DNA of 64,000 nucleotides from Comamonadaceae bacterium UBA2121 (GTDB taxonomy: Bacteria > Pseudomonadota > Gammaproteobacteria > Burkholderiales > Burkholderiaceae_C), in contig DCYB01000010.1 of assembly GCA_002331385.1 (NCBI GenBank), positions 310,001-374,000 of the forward strand, given 5' to 3'. The translations under genes and the position numbers were made by a program. The notes beneath the pieces are model-generated. The model did not search any database. It was not told the origin of the DNA and saw nothing but the letters and a program-made list of their open reading frames with translations. Position 1 is the stretch's first letter. Each line of letters opens with the position of its first letter. Below are positions 9,392 to 18,027 of this stretch, piece by piece.

Positions 9392-10102
9392 TCAGAACTT
9401 GAAGGGCGAAGGCTCGGGGAAATTGAGCAGGCGCGGGGCAATGAGGTCCCAGGGATGCGTGACATCGAAGCTCGAGCCGCGACGGCGCACCACGGTGGTG
9501 CGCATCACAGGCTCCGAGCCGACCACGGCCACCAAGCGGCCCCCTTCGGTGAGCAAGGACAGCAGCGACTGGGGCAGTTCAGCCACCGAGCCGCTCAGCA
9601 TGATCACGTCGAACGGGCCATCGGCCGACAGGTCGCGCGCACCGTCGCCCATGCGCACTTCCACGTTGGAGACGCCGGCATTGCGCAGGTTGTCCTTGGC
9701 GAAATCCACCAGATCGGCGTTCAACTCAAGGGTCAGCACCTGTGCGGCGCTGCGGCCCAGCAGGGCGGCCATGAAGCCGGAGCCGGTGCCGATCTCCAGC
9801 ACGCGGTCGCTCGCCTTGACTTCGGCGTCTTGCAGCATGCGCGCTTCCACGCGCGGGGCCAGCATCACCTGACCTGTGCGCTCGGCTTCTTCCACGGAGG
9901 CGTTGAGCGGGATTTCGATGTCCATAAAAGCCATGGAGCGATAGGGCTCGGGAACGAATTCTTCACGTCGCACCTGCGCCAGCAGGTCGAGCACCTCATC
10001 GTCGAGCACGCGCCACGGGCGGATCTGCTGCTCGATCATGTTGTAGCGGGCCTGTTCCACGAGATTGGTGGTATCGGCAGACGTGTTCAAAGGCAGGTTC
10101 AT
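9392..10102 (-). CDS. Protein-L-isoaspartate O-methyltransferase family protein
   Basis: A 236-residue SAM-dependent methyltransferase related to Pcm. It has the lead MIEQQIRPWRVLDDEVLD, motif I VLEIGTGSGFMAALL, and the downstream strand GPFDVIMLSG. The group in beta-proteobacteria that sits next to rhodanese and TolC genes is Pcm-like, but it departs from E. coli Pcm at the N-terminus, so repair of isoaspartyl residues is an inference. ATG 10102 was chosen over the longer frame at 10147 because it starts at MNLPLNTSADT, close to the conserved lead. Confidence 0.85.
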   Translation of the reverse strand: MNLPLNTSADTTNLVEQARYNMIEQQIRPWRVLDDEVLDLLAQVRREEFVPEPYRSMAFMDIEIPLNASVEEAERTGQVMLAPRVEARMLQDAEVKASDRVLEIGTGSGFMAALLGRSAAQVLTLELNADLVDFAKDNLRNAGVSNVEVRMGDGARDLSADGPFDVIMLSGSVAELPQSLLSLLTEGGRLVAVVGSEPVMRTTVVRRRGSSFDVTHPWDLIAPRLLNFPEPSPFKF

Positions 10103-10148
10103 GGGTACTCCGAAATGCGGTCTCTTGAAATCAGACAAACCCCTCATT

Positions 10149-10817
10149 TTAGGCCGCTCTGGGGCGTAGGCCCATTAACAGGTTCTGTGCGTGGGTGCGC
10201 AAATATTTTTGCGGATCAAAAGATGACGGATCCGCCATGCACAAAGCGCCCGCAGACAGCATGAGATCCAGCTGGATGAGGGGGGCGTCCACGAGGTGAA
10301 TGGCGTACTCCAGATCGAGCTCCCGGAACTCGCCCGAGGCCATGCCACGTTGCAGGATCTGCCGGATCAGCTCATGCGCGGGAAGAATGACCTCGCTGCG
10401 ATAAAAGCGCGCGATCTCCGGAAAATTGTGCGCCTCGGCGATCACGAGTTTGCCCAGGCCGCTGGCCTTGGTCGAACCAATGCGCTCCCACCACGCGCTG
10501 AAGGCGTATTCCACCATGTCGCTGCAGGTGCCGGTGAAGTCCGCCAGTGTGGCCTCCCATTCGGCAAAGCGCCCCGAGATGTGCTCGCGCACCACCGCTT
10601 TGAACAGCTCTTCCTTGCTTGGGAAATAGAGAAACAGCGTTCCCTTGGAAACGCCCGCGCGCGCAGCCACTTCTTCTACACGCGTGGCCGCATAGCCTTT
10701 TTCCACGAACAGGTCCAGCGCGGCCGCCAGCAGTTCGCCGGGACGCGCTTCCTTGCGCCGGCCCCGGCGGGCAGGGCTGACGGGTTCTTCAACGGGAGGG
10801 GGGAGAGGGTGATTCAT
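10149..10817 (-). CDS. TetR/AcrR family transcriptional regulator
   Basis: A 222-residue repressor-type regulator. The TetR N-terminal helix-turn-helix is clear (LLAAALDLFVEKGYAATRVEEVAARAGVSKGTLFLYFPSKEEL, here described by its boundaries around residues 28-70). The C-terminal half is the variable ligand-binding domain. It begins at ATG 10817, just inside a near-palindrome that looks like its operator, and is followed closely by the methyltransferase, rhodanese and tolC genes, so it probably autoregulates and controls this row. Confidence 0.93.
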   Translation of the reverse strand: MNHPLPPPVEEPVSPARRGRRKEARPGELLAAALDLFVEKGYAATRVEEVAARAGVSKGTLFLYFPSKEELFKAVVREHISGRFAEWEATLADFTGTCSDMVEYAFSAWWERIGSTKASGLGKLVIAEAHNFPEIARFYRSEVILPAHELIRQILQRGMASGEFRELDLEYAIHLVDAPLIQLDLMLSAGALCMADPSSFDPQKYLRTHAQNLLMGLRPRAA

Positions 10818-10825
10818 TGTTAATG

Positions 10826-10839
10826 ACTGACTGGTTAGT
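10826..10839. promoter_or_regulatory. Putative TetR-family operator
   Basis: ACTGACTGGTTAGT, an imperfect inverted repeat (10 of 14 positions symmetric) 9 bases upstream of the TetR start codon. The ACTNAC...GTNAGT form resembles operators of AcrR-type efflux regulators. Inferred autoregulatory site. Confidence 0.45.
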
Positions 10840-10965
10840 AATATATCAACCTCAAAAATTCCAGTCAAATGGTCCAGCGCGATAATCGGGATCACGCCGC
10901 GTGTCTGGCCTCTTGATGGGGGCTGGCGCGAGGCGCGCTTGAACACAACTCCAGGGGAACACGGC

Positions 10966-11517
10966 ATGACAGACACTCACCAGAACACCATCATTCTTGG
11001 CGGCGGCTGCTTTTGGTGTACCGAGGCCGTGTTCGATCGTGTGCGCGGCGTGCTCGATGTGGAAAGCGGTTATGCCAACGGGCATGTGGATGCGCCCACC
11101 TACGAACAGGTCTGTGACGGCAGCACCGGGCATGCGGAAGTGATCAAGGTGGATTACGACCCGGCGGTGATCAGCCTGCGCCAGATTCTGGAAATCTTCT
11201 TTGCCACGCACGATCCGACGACGCTCAACCGTCAGGGCAACGACGTGGGCACGCAGTACCGCAGCGCGATCTGCTACACCAATGAGGCGCAAAAGCAGGT
11301 GATCGATGACCTGCTGCGCGAGATCGGACAGGACAAGCTGTTCGGCGCGCCCGTAGTGACCGAAGTCGAGCCACTCAAGTCATACTGGCCTGCCGAGGGC
11401 TATCACCAGGACTATTTTGTGAACCACCCCAATCAAGGCTATTGCGCGTTTGTGGTGGGGCCGAAGGTGGACAAGTTTCGCAAAACCTTCTCCCAGCATC
11501 TGAAGCCTGGGGCCTGA
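10966..11517 (+). CDS. msrA: Peptide-methionine (S)-S-oxide reductase
   Basis: Repairs oxidised methionine (S-epimer) in proteins using thioredoxin. The catalytic motif GGGCFWC is at residues 14-20 with Cys17 as nucleophile, and GYANGHVDAPTYEQVC plus HAEVIKVDYDP match the family. 183 residues, the usual length for the single-domain form; no MsrB domain is fused. ATG 10966 follows an AGGGGA ribosome-binding site; an upstream in-frame TTG at 10939 is less likely. It is divergent from the TetR gene. Confidence 0.95.
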   Translation: MTDTHQNTIILGGGCFWCTEAVFDRVRGVLDVESGYANGHVDAPTYEQVCDGSTGHAEVIKVDYDPAVISLRQILEIFFATHDPTTLNRQGNDVGTQYRSAICYTNEAQKQVIDDLLREIGQDKLFGAPVVTEVEPLKSYWPAEGYHQDYFVNHPNQGYCAFVVGPKVDKFRKTFSQHLKPGA

Positions 11518-11541
11518 TTTCTCCGCTATGCTTGCAGTTCT

Positions 11542-11571
11542 TGCGCCGGGTTGTCTGTGTTGCCCGGCGCA
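11542..11571 (+). terminator. Strong hairpin after msrA
   Basis: TGCGCCGGG and CCCGGCGCA, a perfect 9-bp stem with a 12-base loop, 24 bases after the msrA stop. No T-run follows, so it may be a pause or mRNA-end stem rather than a classical intrinsic terminator. Confidence 0.45.
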
Positions 11572-11594
11572 CTGAACCGCCTGTTCATCTCCCG

Positions 11595-11999
11595 ATGCAA
11601 CCGAACTCCCGACTTTCACTGCGACAACGCCTGAGCATGTGCTGGCTGGTGCTGGCACTCGTGCTGGCGCCTGCGCTCGGGTTGATGCACCAGGTGGTGC
11701 ACGCATCGGCGGGCTCACCTGCGCAGGGCGCGCTGGCCGTGGCAGGCCATGGCGCACAGGTGGCGACCGGCAATCACACCGTCGACACGATTCACGCGCT
11801 GTTTGCCGGTCACTCCAAGGCCGATTGCGTATTGCTCGACCAGGTGGCGCTCGGCCATGTGTTCCCGGCCAAGGCCCTGCCGCTGCTGCAGCCATTGCCG
11901 GATGTGGCTCCGGTCTTCTATGCGTCGCTGGAGCCGCGCAGCCAGCACGCGACGCCGTTCTCCGCGCGCGCACCTCCCTTGTTCTTGCTGATGGTCTGA
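11595..11999 (+). CDS. Small exported protein preceding the ZnuD-like receptor
   Basis: 134 residues, not assigned to a named family with certainty. An N-terminal hydrophobic segment (CWLVLALVLAPALGLMHQ) looks like a signal peptide or anchor. The mature part holds several His/Asp/Cys residues, including FAGHSKADCVLLDQVALGH, a pattern that recalls small DUF2946-like proteins found beside metal-uptake TonB receptors. Being 230 bases ahead of a His-rich TonB receptor, it may bind or deliver zinc or copper in the periplasm; this is inference from context only. Confidence 0.7.
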   Translation: MQPNSRLSLRQRLSMCWLVLALVLAPALGLMHQVVHASAGSPAQGALAVAGHGAQVATGNHTVDTIHALFAGHSKADCVLLDQVALGHVFPAKALPLLQPLPDVAPVFYASLEPRSQHATPFSARAPPLFLLMV

Positions 12000-12229
12000 C
12001 GACCTGATCGCGGCACGTCCCTGCTTGCGTGCGTCGTGGCTTTGCCTGCCCTAGCGGGTCTTTGGCATCGACGTTGACGTGCGCATAAGGCTACCGCCCC
12101 GATCCATTTCTGGCTGCGCGTTGGGACTGCTCGCTTGTGCGGGCTGCCGCGCTGCCGTCCCTTATTTTTGCCACTGCGCAGGGCCAACCCGACCGTGCCC
12201 GGCGAGCGCGTGGCCGCTTCTTTTCAGCA

Positions 12230-14356
12230 ATGAACCATCTTCTCCATCACGCCCCCATTTCCGCGCGCGCTCTTCGGCTGCGTCCGCTGCCCAGCGCGCT
12301 TTTCATCCTCCTGCAAGGAGCGGCGCTGGTGTGCGCCAACGCGCAGGACAATCCGGCAGCCACCGTCGACGCGCAACTGCCCGAGGTCACCGTCTCTGCC
12401 AGCGGACTCGAACTGGGTGCATCCGAAATGACCACGCCCGTCACCGTTCTGGAAGGCAACGAGCTGGTCCGCAGCCGCGAGGCAACGCTGGGCGAATCGC
12501 TCGAAGGCGAGCCGGGCATGACCGGCAGCCACTTCGGCGCAGGTGCCAGCCGACCCGTGATTCGCGGCATGGATGGCCCGCGCGTCAAGGTGTTGTCCGA
12601 TGGCTCGGAAATCCAGGACGCTTCTACCGTCAGCCCGGACCACACCGTCGCGACCGAGCCGCTGCTGGCCAATCAGGTCGAGGTGTTGCGCGGGCCATCG
12701 GGCCTGATCTACGGCGCGGGCGCGGTGGGCGGTGTCGTGAACGTACTGGACGGCAAGATCCCCACTGCCATTCCCGAAAAAGGCTACGAGGGCAGCGCCG
12801 AAGCGCGCATCGGCTCCGGTGCCAGCGAGAAGGCGGGCGCGGTGTCGCTGACCGGCGGCGCGGGCTCCATCGCCATGCACGTGGAGGCGTCCGGCCGGGA
12901 TGCGGACGACTACAAGGTGGGCAGCGGCTGGAGCGGCGGCTCGCATGTGCCCGGCAGCTTCAATCGCACGAGCGGGGCCTCGCTGGGACTGTCATGGGTC
13001 GGATCGCAAGGGTATCTCGGCTTCGCCGTCACGCGGCAGAACGCCAAGTACGGCTTGCCCGGTCACAACCACGACATCGAAGGATGCCATCCCCATGGCA
13101 CGCACCTGCATTGCGGCAGCCACGATCACGACCACGGCCATGATCACGGCGATGAGCACGAAGAAGGGCATGACCACGAACATGAACACGCGCCGGGCGA
13201 TGTACCCGTGGTGGACATGCGCAGTGACCGCCTTGATGTGCGGGGCGAATGGCGCAATCCGTTCACGGGCTTCAGCGCCGTGCGTCTGCGCGGTGGTCTG
13301 ACGGACTACCGCCATGACGAGGTGGAGGACGGTGCCATCGGCACGACCTTCAAGAACAAGGCCTATGACTTGCGCGTGGAGGCACAGCACGAACCCATCG
13401 CGGGATTCAAGGGCCTGTTCGGCATGCAGACCTCGCAGCGCAAATTCAGTGCCACGGGCGAGGAGGCATATGTCGAGCCCACGATCACACGCCGCACCGG
13501 CCTCTTCATGCTGGAGGAATACCGTCTGGGCGATTGGCGACTGGAAGGCGCGCTGCGCTACGACCGCCAGACCGCCGAGGCCGAAGACAGCCGCGTCAAG
13601 CGCAGCCACAACGGGCTGTCGGCGTCCGTGGGAGCGGTGTGGCGCTTCCAGCCGGGCTACGCGGCGGGGCTGACGTTCAGCCGCGCTAGCCGTGCCCCAG
13701 CGGCGGAAGAGTTGTTCGCGCGCGGGCTCCACATGGCGACGGCGACCTATGAGTTGGGCAATGCGGATTTGCGCAACGAGGTGTCGAGCAACTTCGATCT
13801 GTCGCTGCGCAAGACCAGCGGCCCGACCACGTTCGACGTGACCGCCTACCGCAACCGCATCAGCCACTACATCTATGGCCGCACGCTGGACGAACTGGAA
13901 GGCGTCCAACTGCTGCAGTATTCGCAAGCCGATGCCACGTTCACCGGCGTGGAAGCCAAAGTGCGCCAGCAAATCACGCGCCATTTCGGCGTGACCTTGC
14001 TGGGCGACGTCGTGCGCGCCAAACTGGATGATGGTGGCAATCTGCCGCGCATCTCACCCGCGCGTGTGGGCCTGCGGCTGGATGGTCGTTGGCAGGCGTG
14101 GGAGGGCAACATCGAATGGCGGCAGGTGGCCAAGCAAAAGCGCGTGGCCGAGTTCGAGACGACCACGCCGGGCTATGGCATGTTGAACCTGGGTGTTGCC
14201 TACAACGGCGGGCAGGGTACGCCCAACGAATGGCAGATCTACCTGAAGGCGCGCAATCTGACGAACCGTCTGGCGTACTCGGCCAACTCGTTCATCAAAG
14301 ATGCGGCGCCGCTCATGGGGCGCAACATCACGGTGGGCATGCGCGTGAATTTCTGA
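12230..14356 (+). CDS. znuD: ZnuD-like TonB-dependent receptor (zinc)
   Basis: Outer-membrane TonB-dependent receptor, 708 residues. After a signal peptide ending near ANA-QD comes a plug domain (LPEVTVSASGLELG as TonB-box region, VIRGMDGPRVKVLSDG, VEVLRGPSGLIYGAGAVGGVVNV) and a 22-strand-type beta-barrel ending in an aromatic (VGMRVNF). An extracellular-loop insert at about residues 280-323 is very rich in His, Asp and Glu with two Cys residues, the feature typical of ZnuD zinc receptors. ATG 12230 starts just ahead of the signal peptide. I did not find a convincing Zur box in the 229 bases upstream. Confidence 0.88.
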   Translation: MNHLLHHAPISARALRLRPLPSALFILLQGAALVCANAQDNPAATVDAQLPEVTVSASGLELGASEMTTPVTVLEGNELVRSREATLGESLEGEPGMTGSHFGAGASRPVIRGMDGPRVKVLSDGSEIQDASTVSPDHTVATEPLLANQVEVLRGPSGLIYGAGAVGGVVNVLDGKIPTAIPEKGYEGSAEARIGSGASEKAGAVSLTGGAGSIAMHVEASGRDADDYKVGSGWSGGSHVPGSFNRTSGASLGLSWVGSQGYLGFAVTRQNAKYGLPGHNHDIEGCHPHGTHLHCGSHDHDHGHDHGDEHEEGHDHEHEHAPGDVPVVDMRSDRLDVRGEWRNPFTGFSAVRLRGGLTDYRHDEVEDGAIGTTFKNKAYDLRVEAQHEPIAGFKGLFGMQTSQRKFSATGEEAYVEPTITRRTGLFMLEEYRLGDWRLEGALRYDRQTAEAEDSRVKRSHNGLSASVGAVWRFQPGYAAGLTFSRASRAPAAEELFARGLHMATATYELGNADLRNEVSSNFDLSLRKTSGPTTFDVTAYRNRISHYIYGRTLDELEGVQLLQYSQADATFTGVEAKVRQQITRHFGVTLLGDVVRAKLDDGGNLPRISPARVGLRLDGRWQAWEGNIEWRQVAKQKRVAEFETTTPGYGMLNLGVAYNGGQGTPNEWQIYLKARNLTNRLAYSANSFIKDAAPLMGRNITVGMRVNF

Positions 14357-14378
14357 CGATTCCAGCGCTGCCAGCCCT

Positions 14379-14404
14379 GCACGAAAGCCCGCGCGCTTTC
14401 GTGC
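14379..14404 (+). terminator. Hairpin after the TonB receptor gene
   Basis: GCACGAAAGC pairs with GCTTTCGTGC, 10 bp with a short GC loop, 23 bases after the receptor stop codon. Probably the transcript end, though no T-run follows. Confidence 0.5.
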
Positions 14405-14415
14405 GACAAGCTTGA

Positions 14416-14446
14416 GCGGGCATGGTCACGCTGGTACCATGCCCGC
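14416..14446. repeat. Second perfect 11-bp stem-loop in the same gap
   Basis: GCGGGCATGGT and ACCATGCCCGC form a perfect 11-bp inverted repeat with a 9-base loop. Together with the hairpin just before it, it occupies the start of the 348-base gap 14357-14704; the rest of that gap shows nothing recognisable apart from the AGGAG ribosome-binding site at 14693. Confidence 0.6.
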
Positions 14447-14704
14447 ACATGTCCCCAAAGACCTGCCCGGCAAACCTGCAAATTCCCACCGATGAGTGCG
14501 GAGGATTGCGCGTGCGCGAAATATGGCCTTACAAACCGGTCGCACATTCATCCGCCCGGCGATAGGCATCCCCCTCACATTCACTCCGCAGACGAACCAC
14601 ACCATCGCCGGGCACCCTCAGGGTCTGCCTTGCGGTGCACGGACGATGCTGGCAAGTGAAGCCACATCCATCCAGCCCGCTCAACCTTTTCCCAGGAGCA
14701 TGGC

Positions 14705-15589
14705 ATGGATCACACCATGGAGTTCACCAAGCAGTTTCTTCGCGCCAAGAGCCCGTGCGCGATGGGCTTTCGCTGGTTCGTGCGCAACATCGAAGATGGC
14801 GTGGGCTACCAGCAGGCGCTGGATACGCTCGTGAACGCAGGCCGGGTGGATGACGCCTGCTGGTTGCTCAAAAACTTTGGCCCGACGAATGAGGTGCTGG
14901 AGCTCGATCATCTGGAGGCCGACGCCGTCGTTTTCTCGGGCACGATCAAGGTTCGCGCGGGGATCGATGTGGGTGGGCTGATCTATGCCGGGCGCTCCAT
15001 CCACGCGAGTGCGGGCATCCGGGCCGATGGCGCGGTGACCGCGGGTGAAGACATCAAGGTGGGCGGCAATATCCGCTGCGGTGAAGACCTCACCGTCGGC
15101 GGCGATCTGCGCGTGGAGTGGGGCGTCGAAGTGGAAAAGGCGCTGCTGTGTACCGGCGACGTGCGCGTGGCCTGGGACCTGGTGGTGCGCCAGCGCATCG
15201 AGGTGGGCGGCGCCGCCATGATCGGGCAGGACTTGCTCGCGGGCGATGGCGTCCAGTGCGGCAAGAACCTGCGTGTGGGCGGTCATCTGCAAGGTGCGGG
15301 CAGCGTGCGCGCGGGGCAGGGCATTGCCGTGGGCGGGGCGATCGAGGGCGTCACCCATCTGGAAGCGGACTGGGGCATTCGCGCCGGTCAGGGCATTCAC
15401 GCGCACGGTGCCATCAAGGCAGGCGAGAGCCTGAGTGCGGGCGAGGAAATCCACGCAGGCGAGGGCTATGGTGTGTTCGCGGGCCTCAACGTGCAAGAAC
15501 AAAGCTGGGACGTCAGCGGACAGGTCTGGGCGCAACAGCCGCCGCTCGGATTGCGCAGCGGCCGCTGGGTTGGACCGAGCCCGGTTTGA
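14705..15589 (+). CDS. Bactofilin/polymer-forming-like repeat protein
   Basis: 294 residues. The first 60 residues form a compact alpha-helical head (FVRNIEDGVGYQQALDTLV, GRVDDACWLLKNFGP). The rest is a run of short repeats of six residues with Gly at turns and alternating hydrophobics (for example IKVGGNIRCGEDLTVGGDL), which predicts a right-handed beta-helix like bactofilins and pentapeptide-type folds. No signal peptide or membrane segment. Start ATG 14705 has AGGAG 7 bases upstream. Role unknown; a cytoplasmic scaffold or polymer is a structural guess. It stands alone. Confidence 0.75.
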   Translation: MDHTMEFTKQFLRAKSPCAMGFRWFVRNIEDGVGYQQALDTLVNAGRVDDACWLLKNFGPTNEVLELDHLEADAVVFSGTIKVRAGIDVGGLIYAGRSIHASAGIRADGAVTAGEDIKVGGNIRCGEDLTVGGDLRVEWGVEVEKALLCTGDVRVAWDLVVRQRIEVGGAAMIGQDLLAGDGVQCGKNLRVGGHLQGAGSVRAGQGIAVGGAIEGVTHLEADWGIRAGQGIHAHGAIKAGESLSAGEEIHAGEGYGVFAGLNVQEQSWDVSGQVWAQQPPLGLRSGRWVGPSPV

Positions 15590-15757
15590 GCGCACCGGAG
15601 CGCACTTGAGCGCATCTGCGCGCTTCCAAATCTATCCGGCAGCCAGAACGGGAGTGACGTCATAGAATCGACGCATTCTGTGACCCGTTGACGGGCGCTG
15701 TGTGCAGGCTTGCGCGCACCGGCCCGCACACCTCTTTGGCGCCATGCGCGCACTTCC

Positions 15758-16705
15758 ATGCTTTCTTCGCTGATCCCTGTCCTGCTGTGCATCGCCCTTG
15801 GCTGGCTCGTGGCGCGCATTGGATGGGTGCGCGATGCGGCCATCAAGGATCTGAGCAATCTGGTGTTCCTGGTGCTCACGCCAGCACTGCTGTTTCGCAC
15901 CATGGGATCGGTGCGCTTGCAGGATCTGGATTTCACACCGGTGGTGCTCTACTTCTCGGCGGTGGCGGTGCTGTTCATCGGCACGATGCTGGTGCGCGGG
16001 TTCTCCACGCGCTCTGCCGCCGAGGCCTTGTCCTGCGTGTTCGGCAACACGGTGATGATCGGCGTGCCCATCATCCAGTTTACGTTTGGCGAGTCCGCAT
16101 TGATCGTGCTGTTCACGCTGGTGTCGTTGCACTCGCTGATTTTGCTGACGTCGGCGACGCTGATTTTCGAGCTGGCCAGCGAGCGCGAGGCGCGCGCCCG
16201 CAGCGGCACTGCGGACTCCGGCGTGCCGCTGTGGCGTACGGTGCTGCAGGCGGCGCGCAAGAGCATCATCCACCCTGTGCCGCTGCCGATTCTGGCGGGT
16301 CTCATTTTTGCGCAGACGGGTTTGCAGTTGCCTGCGGGCATCGACAAGGGTTTGCAGATGGTGGGCAGCGCGTTGAGTCCGATGGCCTTGCTGCTGGTCG
16401 GCATTTCACTGGCCTATACGCGCATCGGCCACAACATGCGCGCCGCCGTGGCGATCACCATCGTCAAGAATCTGGTCATGCCGGCGCTGGTGCTGGCGAT
16501 TGCACCGTTGCTCGGCGTGTCTGGCCTGCCGCTGGCCGTGATGTTCGTGATCGCGGCCATGCCGGTGGGCGCCAACGTGTTTTATTTCACCCAGCGCTAC
16601 GGCGTGATGCAGCAGGAGGTGTCCGCAAGCATTGCCGCTTCCACGCTGGTGGCGCTGGCGACTTTGCCGCTGGCGATCTGGATCGCGCATCTGCTTCAGG
16701 GCTGA
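15758..16705 (+). CDS. AEC family (auxin efflux carrier-like) transporter
   Basis: Inner-membrane permease of 315 residues with about 10 hydrophobic segments in two five-helix halves separated by a hydrophilic loop (ELASEREARARSG). Family features include LVFLVLTPALLF in helix 2, GNTVMIGVPIIQF in helix 4 and AMPVGANVFYF near the end. Bacterial AEC proteins move malate, malonate or other anions; substrate unknown here. ATG 15758 (MLSSLIPVLLCIALGW) begins directly with the first helix. Convergent with pdxH 14 bases away. Confidence 0.9.
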   Translation: MLSSLIPVLLCIALGWLVARIGWVRDAAIKDLSNLVFLVLTPALLFRTMGSVRLQDLDFTPVVLYFSAVAVLFIGTMLVRGFSTRSAAEALSCVFGNTVMIGVPIIQFTFGESALIVLFTLVSLHSLILLTSATLIFELASEREARARSGTADSGVPLWRTVLQAARKSIIHPVPLPILAGLIFAQTGLQLPAGIDKGLQMVGSALSPMALLLVGISLAYTRIGHNMRAAVAITIVKNLVMPALVLAIAPLLGVSGLPLAVMFVIAAMPVGANVFYFTQRYGVMQQEVSASIAASTLVALATLPLAIWIAHLLQG

Positions 16706-16719
16706 AGCAGACAGGCCGC

Positions 16720-17391
16720 TCAGGGGGCCAGGCGTTCGCGCAACCATTCTTCGCCATCGAGGCGATAGCACAGCCGGTCATGCAGGCGGCTCTTGCGGCC
16801 TTGCCAGAATTCCCAGCGATCCGGCACCAGACGAAACCCACCCCAGTGGGGCGGTCGGGGCGGGTTCAGCATGAACTTGGCGCTGTACTTCGCCGCATTG
16901 GCGACCAGCACGCTGCGCCCGGAGATCACCTGACTTTGCGGGCTGGCCCAGGCGCCGATGCGTGAGTCCAATGGGCGGCTGCTGTAGTAGGCATCGCTCT
17001 CGGCCTCATCGACCTTCTCGACGCGACCTTCGATGCGCACCACGCGCTCCAACTCCACCCAGTGAAACTGCAGGGCGGCAAACGGGTTGCCCGCAATCTG
17101 GCGGCCCTTGCGGCTGTCGTAATTGGTGAACCAGACGATGCCGCGCTCGTCATAACCTTTGATGAGCACGATGCGTGTGCTGGGGCGCATGTCGCCGCCC
17201 ACGGTGGCCAGCGTCATGGCATTGGGCTCGGGTACTTGCGCAGCCATGGCTTCGTTCAGCCATTGCTCGAATTGCCTGAGCGGCTGGCGCTGGGATGCGT
17301 CTTCACTCAGTTCTGCGCGCTCGTAGCTCTTGCGCAGGTCGGCGATGGTCGAAGACAGGGAAGAAGAGGTGGGAGTGCTCATGCCTGACAT
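16720..17391 (-). CDS. pdxH: Pyridoxamine 5'-phosphate oxidase
   Basis: FMN enzyme making pyridoxal 5'-phosphate from PNP or PMP, the final step of vitamin B6 synthesis and salvage. Conserved stretches: FEQWLNEAMAAQVPEPNAM, RIVLIKGYDERGIVWFTNY, SRKGRQIAGNPFAAL, SRPLDSRIGAWAS and the C-terminal EFWQGRKSRLHDR ending in RLAP. About 223 residues, as in other proteobacteria. ATG 17391 has GAGG upstream; ATG 17382 is possible. Monocistronic. Confidence 0.96.
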   Translation of the reverse strand: MSGMSTPTSSSLSSTIADLRKSYERAELSEDASQRQPLRQFEQWLNEAMAAQVPEPNAMTLATVGGDMRPSTRIVLIKGYDERGIVWFTNYDSRKGRQIAGNPFAALQFHWVELERVVRIEGRVEKVDEAESDAYYSSRPLDSRIGAWASPQSQVISGRSVLVANAAKYSAKFMLNPPRPPHWGGFRLVPDRWEFWQGRKSRLHDRLCYRLDGEEWLRERLAP

Positions 17392-17441
17392 TGTGCCTCG
17401 ACAGAGCGCTCCCGGCGGGCGATATGGCAGTGCCCGATGGA

Positions 17442-17972
17442 TCAGCGGATCACGGCACAGGCCAGGCGCGCTCCTGAGTTGCCGGTGGGCTGGGTGACGA
17501 AGTCATCCGGGTCGGCATGCACGATCAGGCCGCGCCCCACGATGTTGTTGGGTGCGCCCGACTGCAGGGTGATACCGGTCAGATCGACGCTGATGGTGGC
17601 GACGCCATTGGCATCCGAGCGCAGGCTGGGCAGATCGCCGCCGTGGTGCGGACCCGAGCCATAGCGTCCGTGCTGCGAGCCGGTCGGGTTGAAGTGACCG
17701 CCCGCGCTGTTGCCGTCGCCACTGGAGCAATCGCCTTTTTCGTGAATGTGGAATCCGTGCTCGCTGTTGGGTTTGAGTCCGCTGACTTCGCCGCTCACGC
17801 GCACCGTGTTGTCGCCGGTCTGCACGAAGCGGATCGTGCCCTTGGCAGTGTTGCCGCGCGTGGACTCCAGCTTGGCCGTGGCTGAGGGCGACGAGGACAT
17901 GGATGCACAGCCGGACAAGGCCAGCACGGCCACGGCCGCCGTGGCGCAAAGGGTCTGGGGTATCAGCTTCAT
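17442..17972 (-). CDS. sodC: Superoxide dismutase [Cu-Zn], lipoprotein form
   Basis: Periplasmic Cu,Zn superoxide dismutase of 176 residues. A lipobox (LALSGC) ends the signal peptide, so it should be lipid-anchored. Copper and zinc ligands are visible in HGFHIHEKGDC, the following GGHFNP and HGRYGSGPHHGGDLP, and the C-terminal HADPDDF; the structural disulfide would join the Cys of GDC to the C-terminal Cys in ARLACAVIR. ATG 17972 was chosen because it begins the signal peptide, ignoring 69 open codons upstream. Confidence 0.95.
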   Translation of the reverse strand: MKLIPQTLCATAAVAVLALSGCASMSSSPSATAKLESTRGNTAKGTIRFVQTGDNTVRVSGEVSGLKPNSEHGFHIHEKGDCSSGDGNSAGGHFNPTGSQHGRYGSGPHHGGDLPSLRSDANGVATISVDLTGITLQSGAPNNIVGRGLIVHADPDDFVTQPTGNSGARLACAVIR

Positions 17973-18027
17973 GGATTCACCTTTCGCAATGGGGAGTGGA
18001 GAACAATTCAACGATTCAATCGTCGCA

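Noticed and set aside
13070..13200. His-rich stretch as a repeat element
   Set aside because: It is codon-level repetition within the ZnuD-like loop, not a separate DNA repeat.
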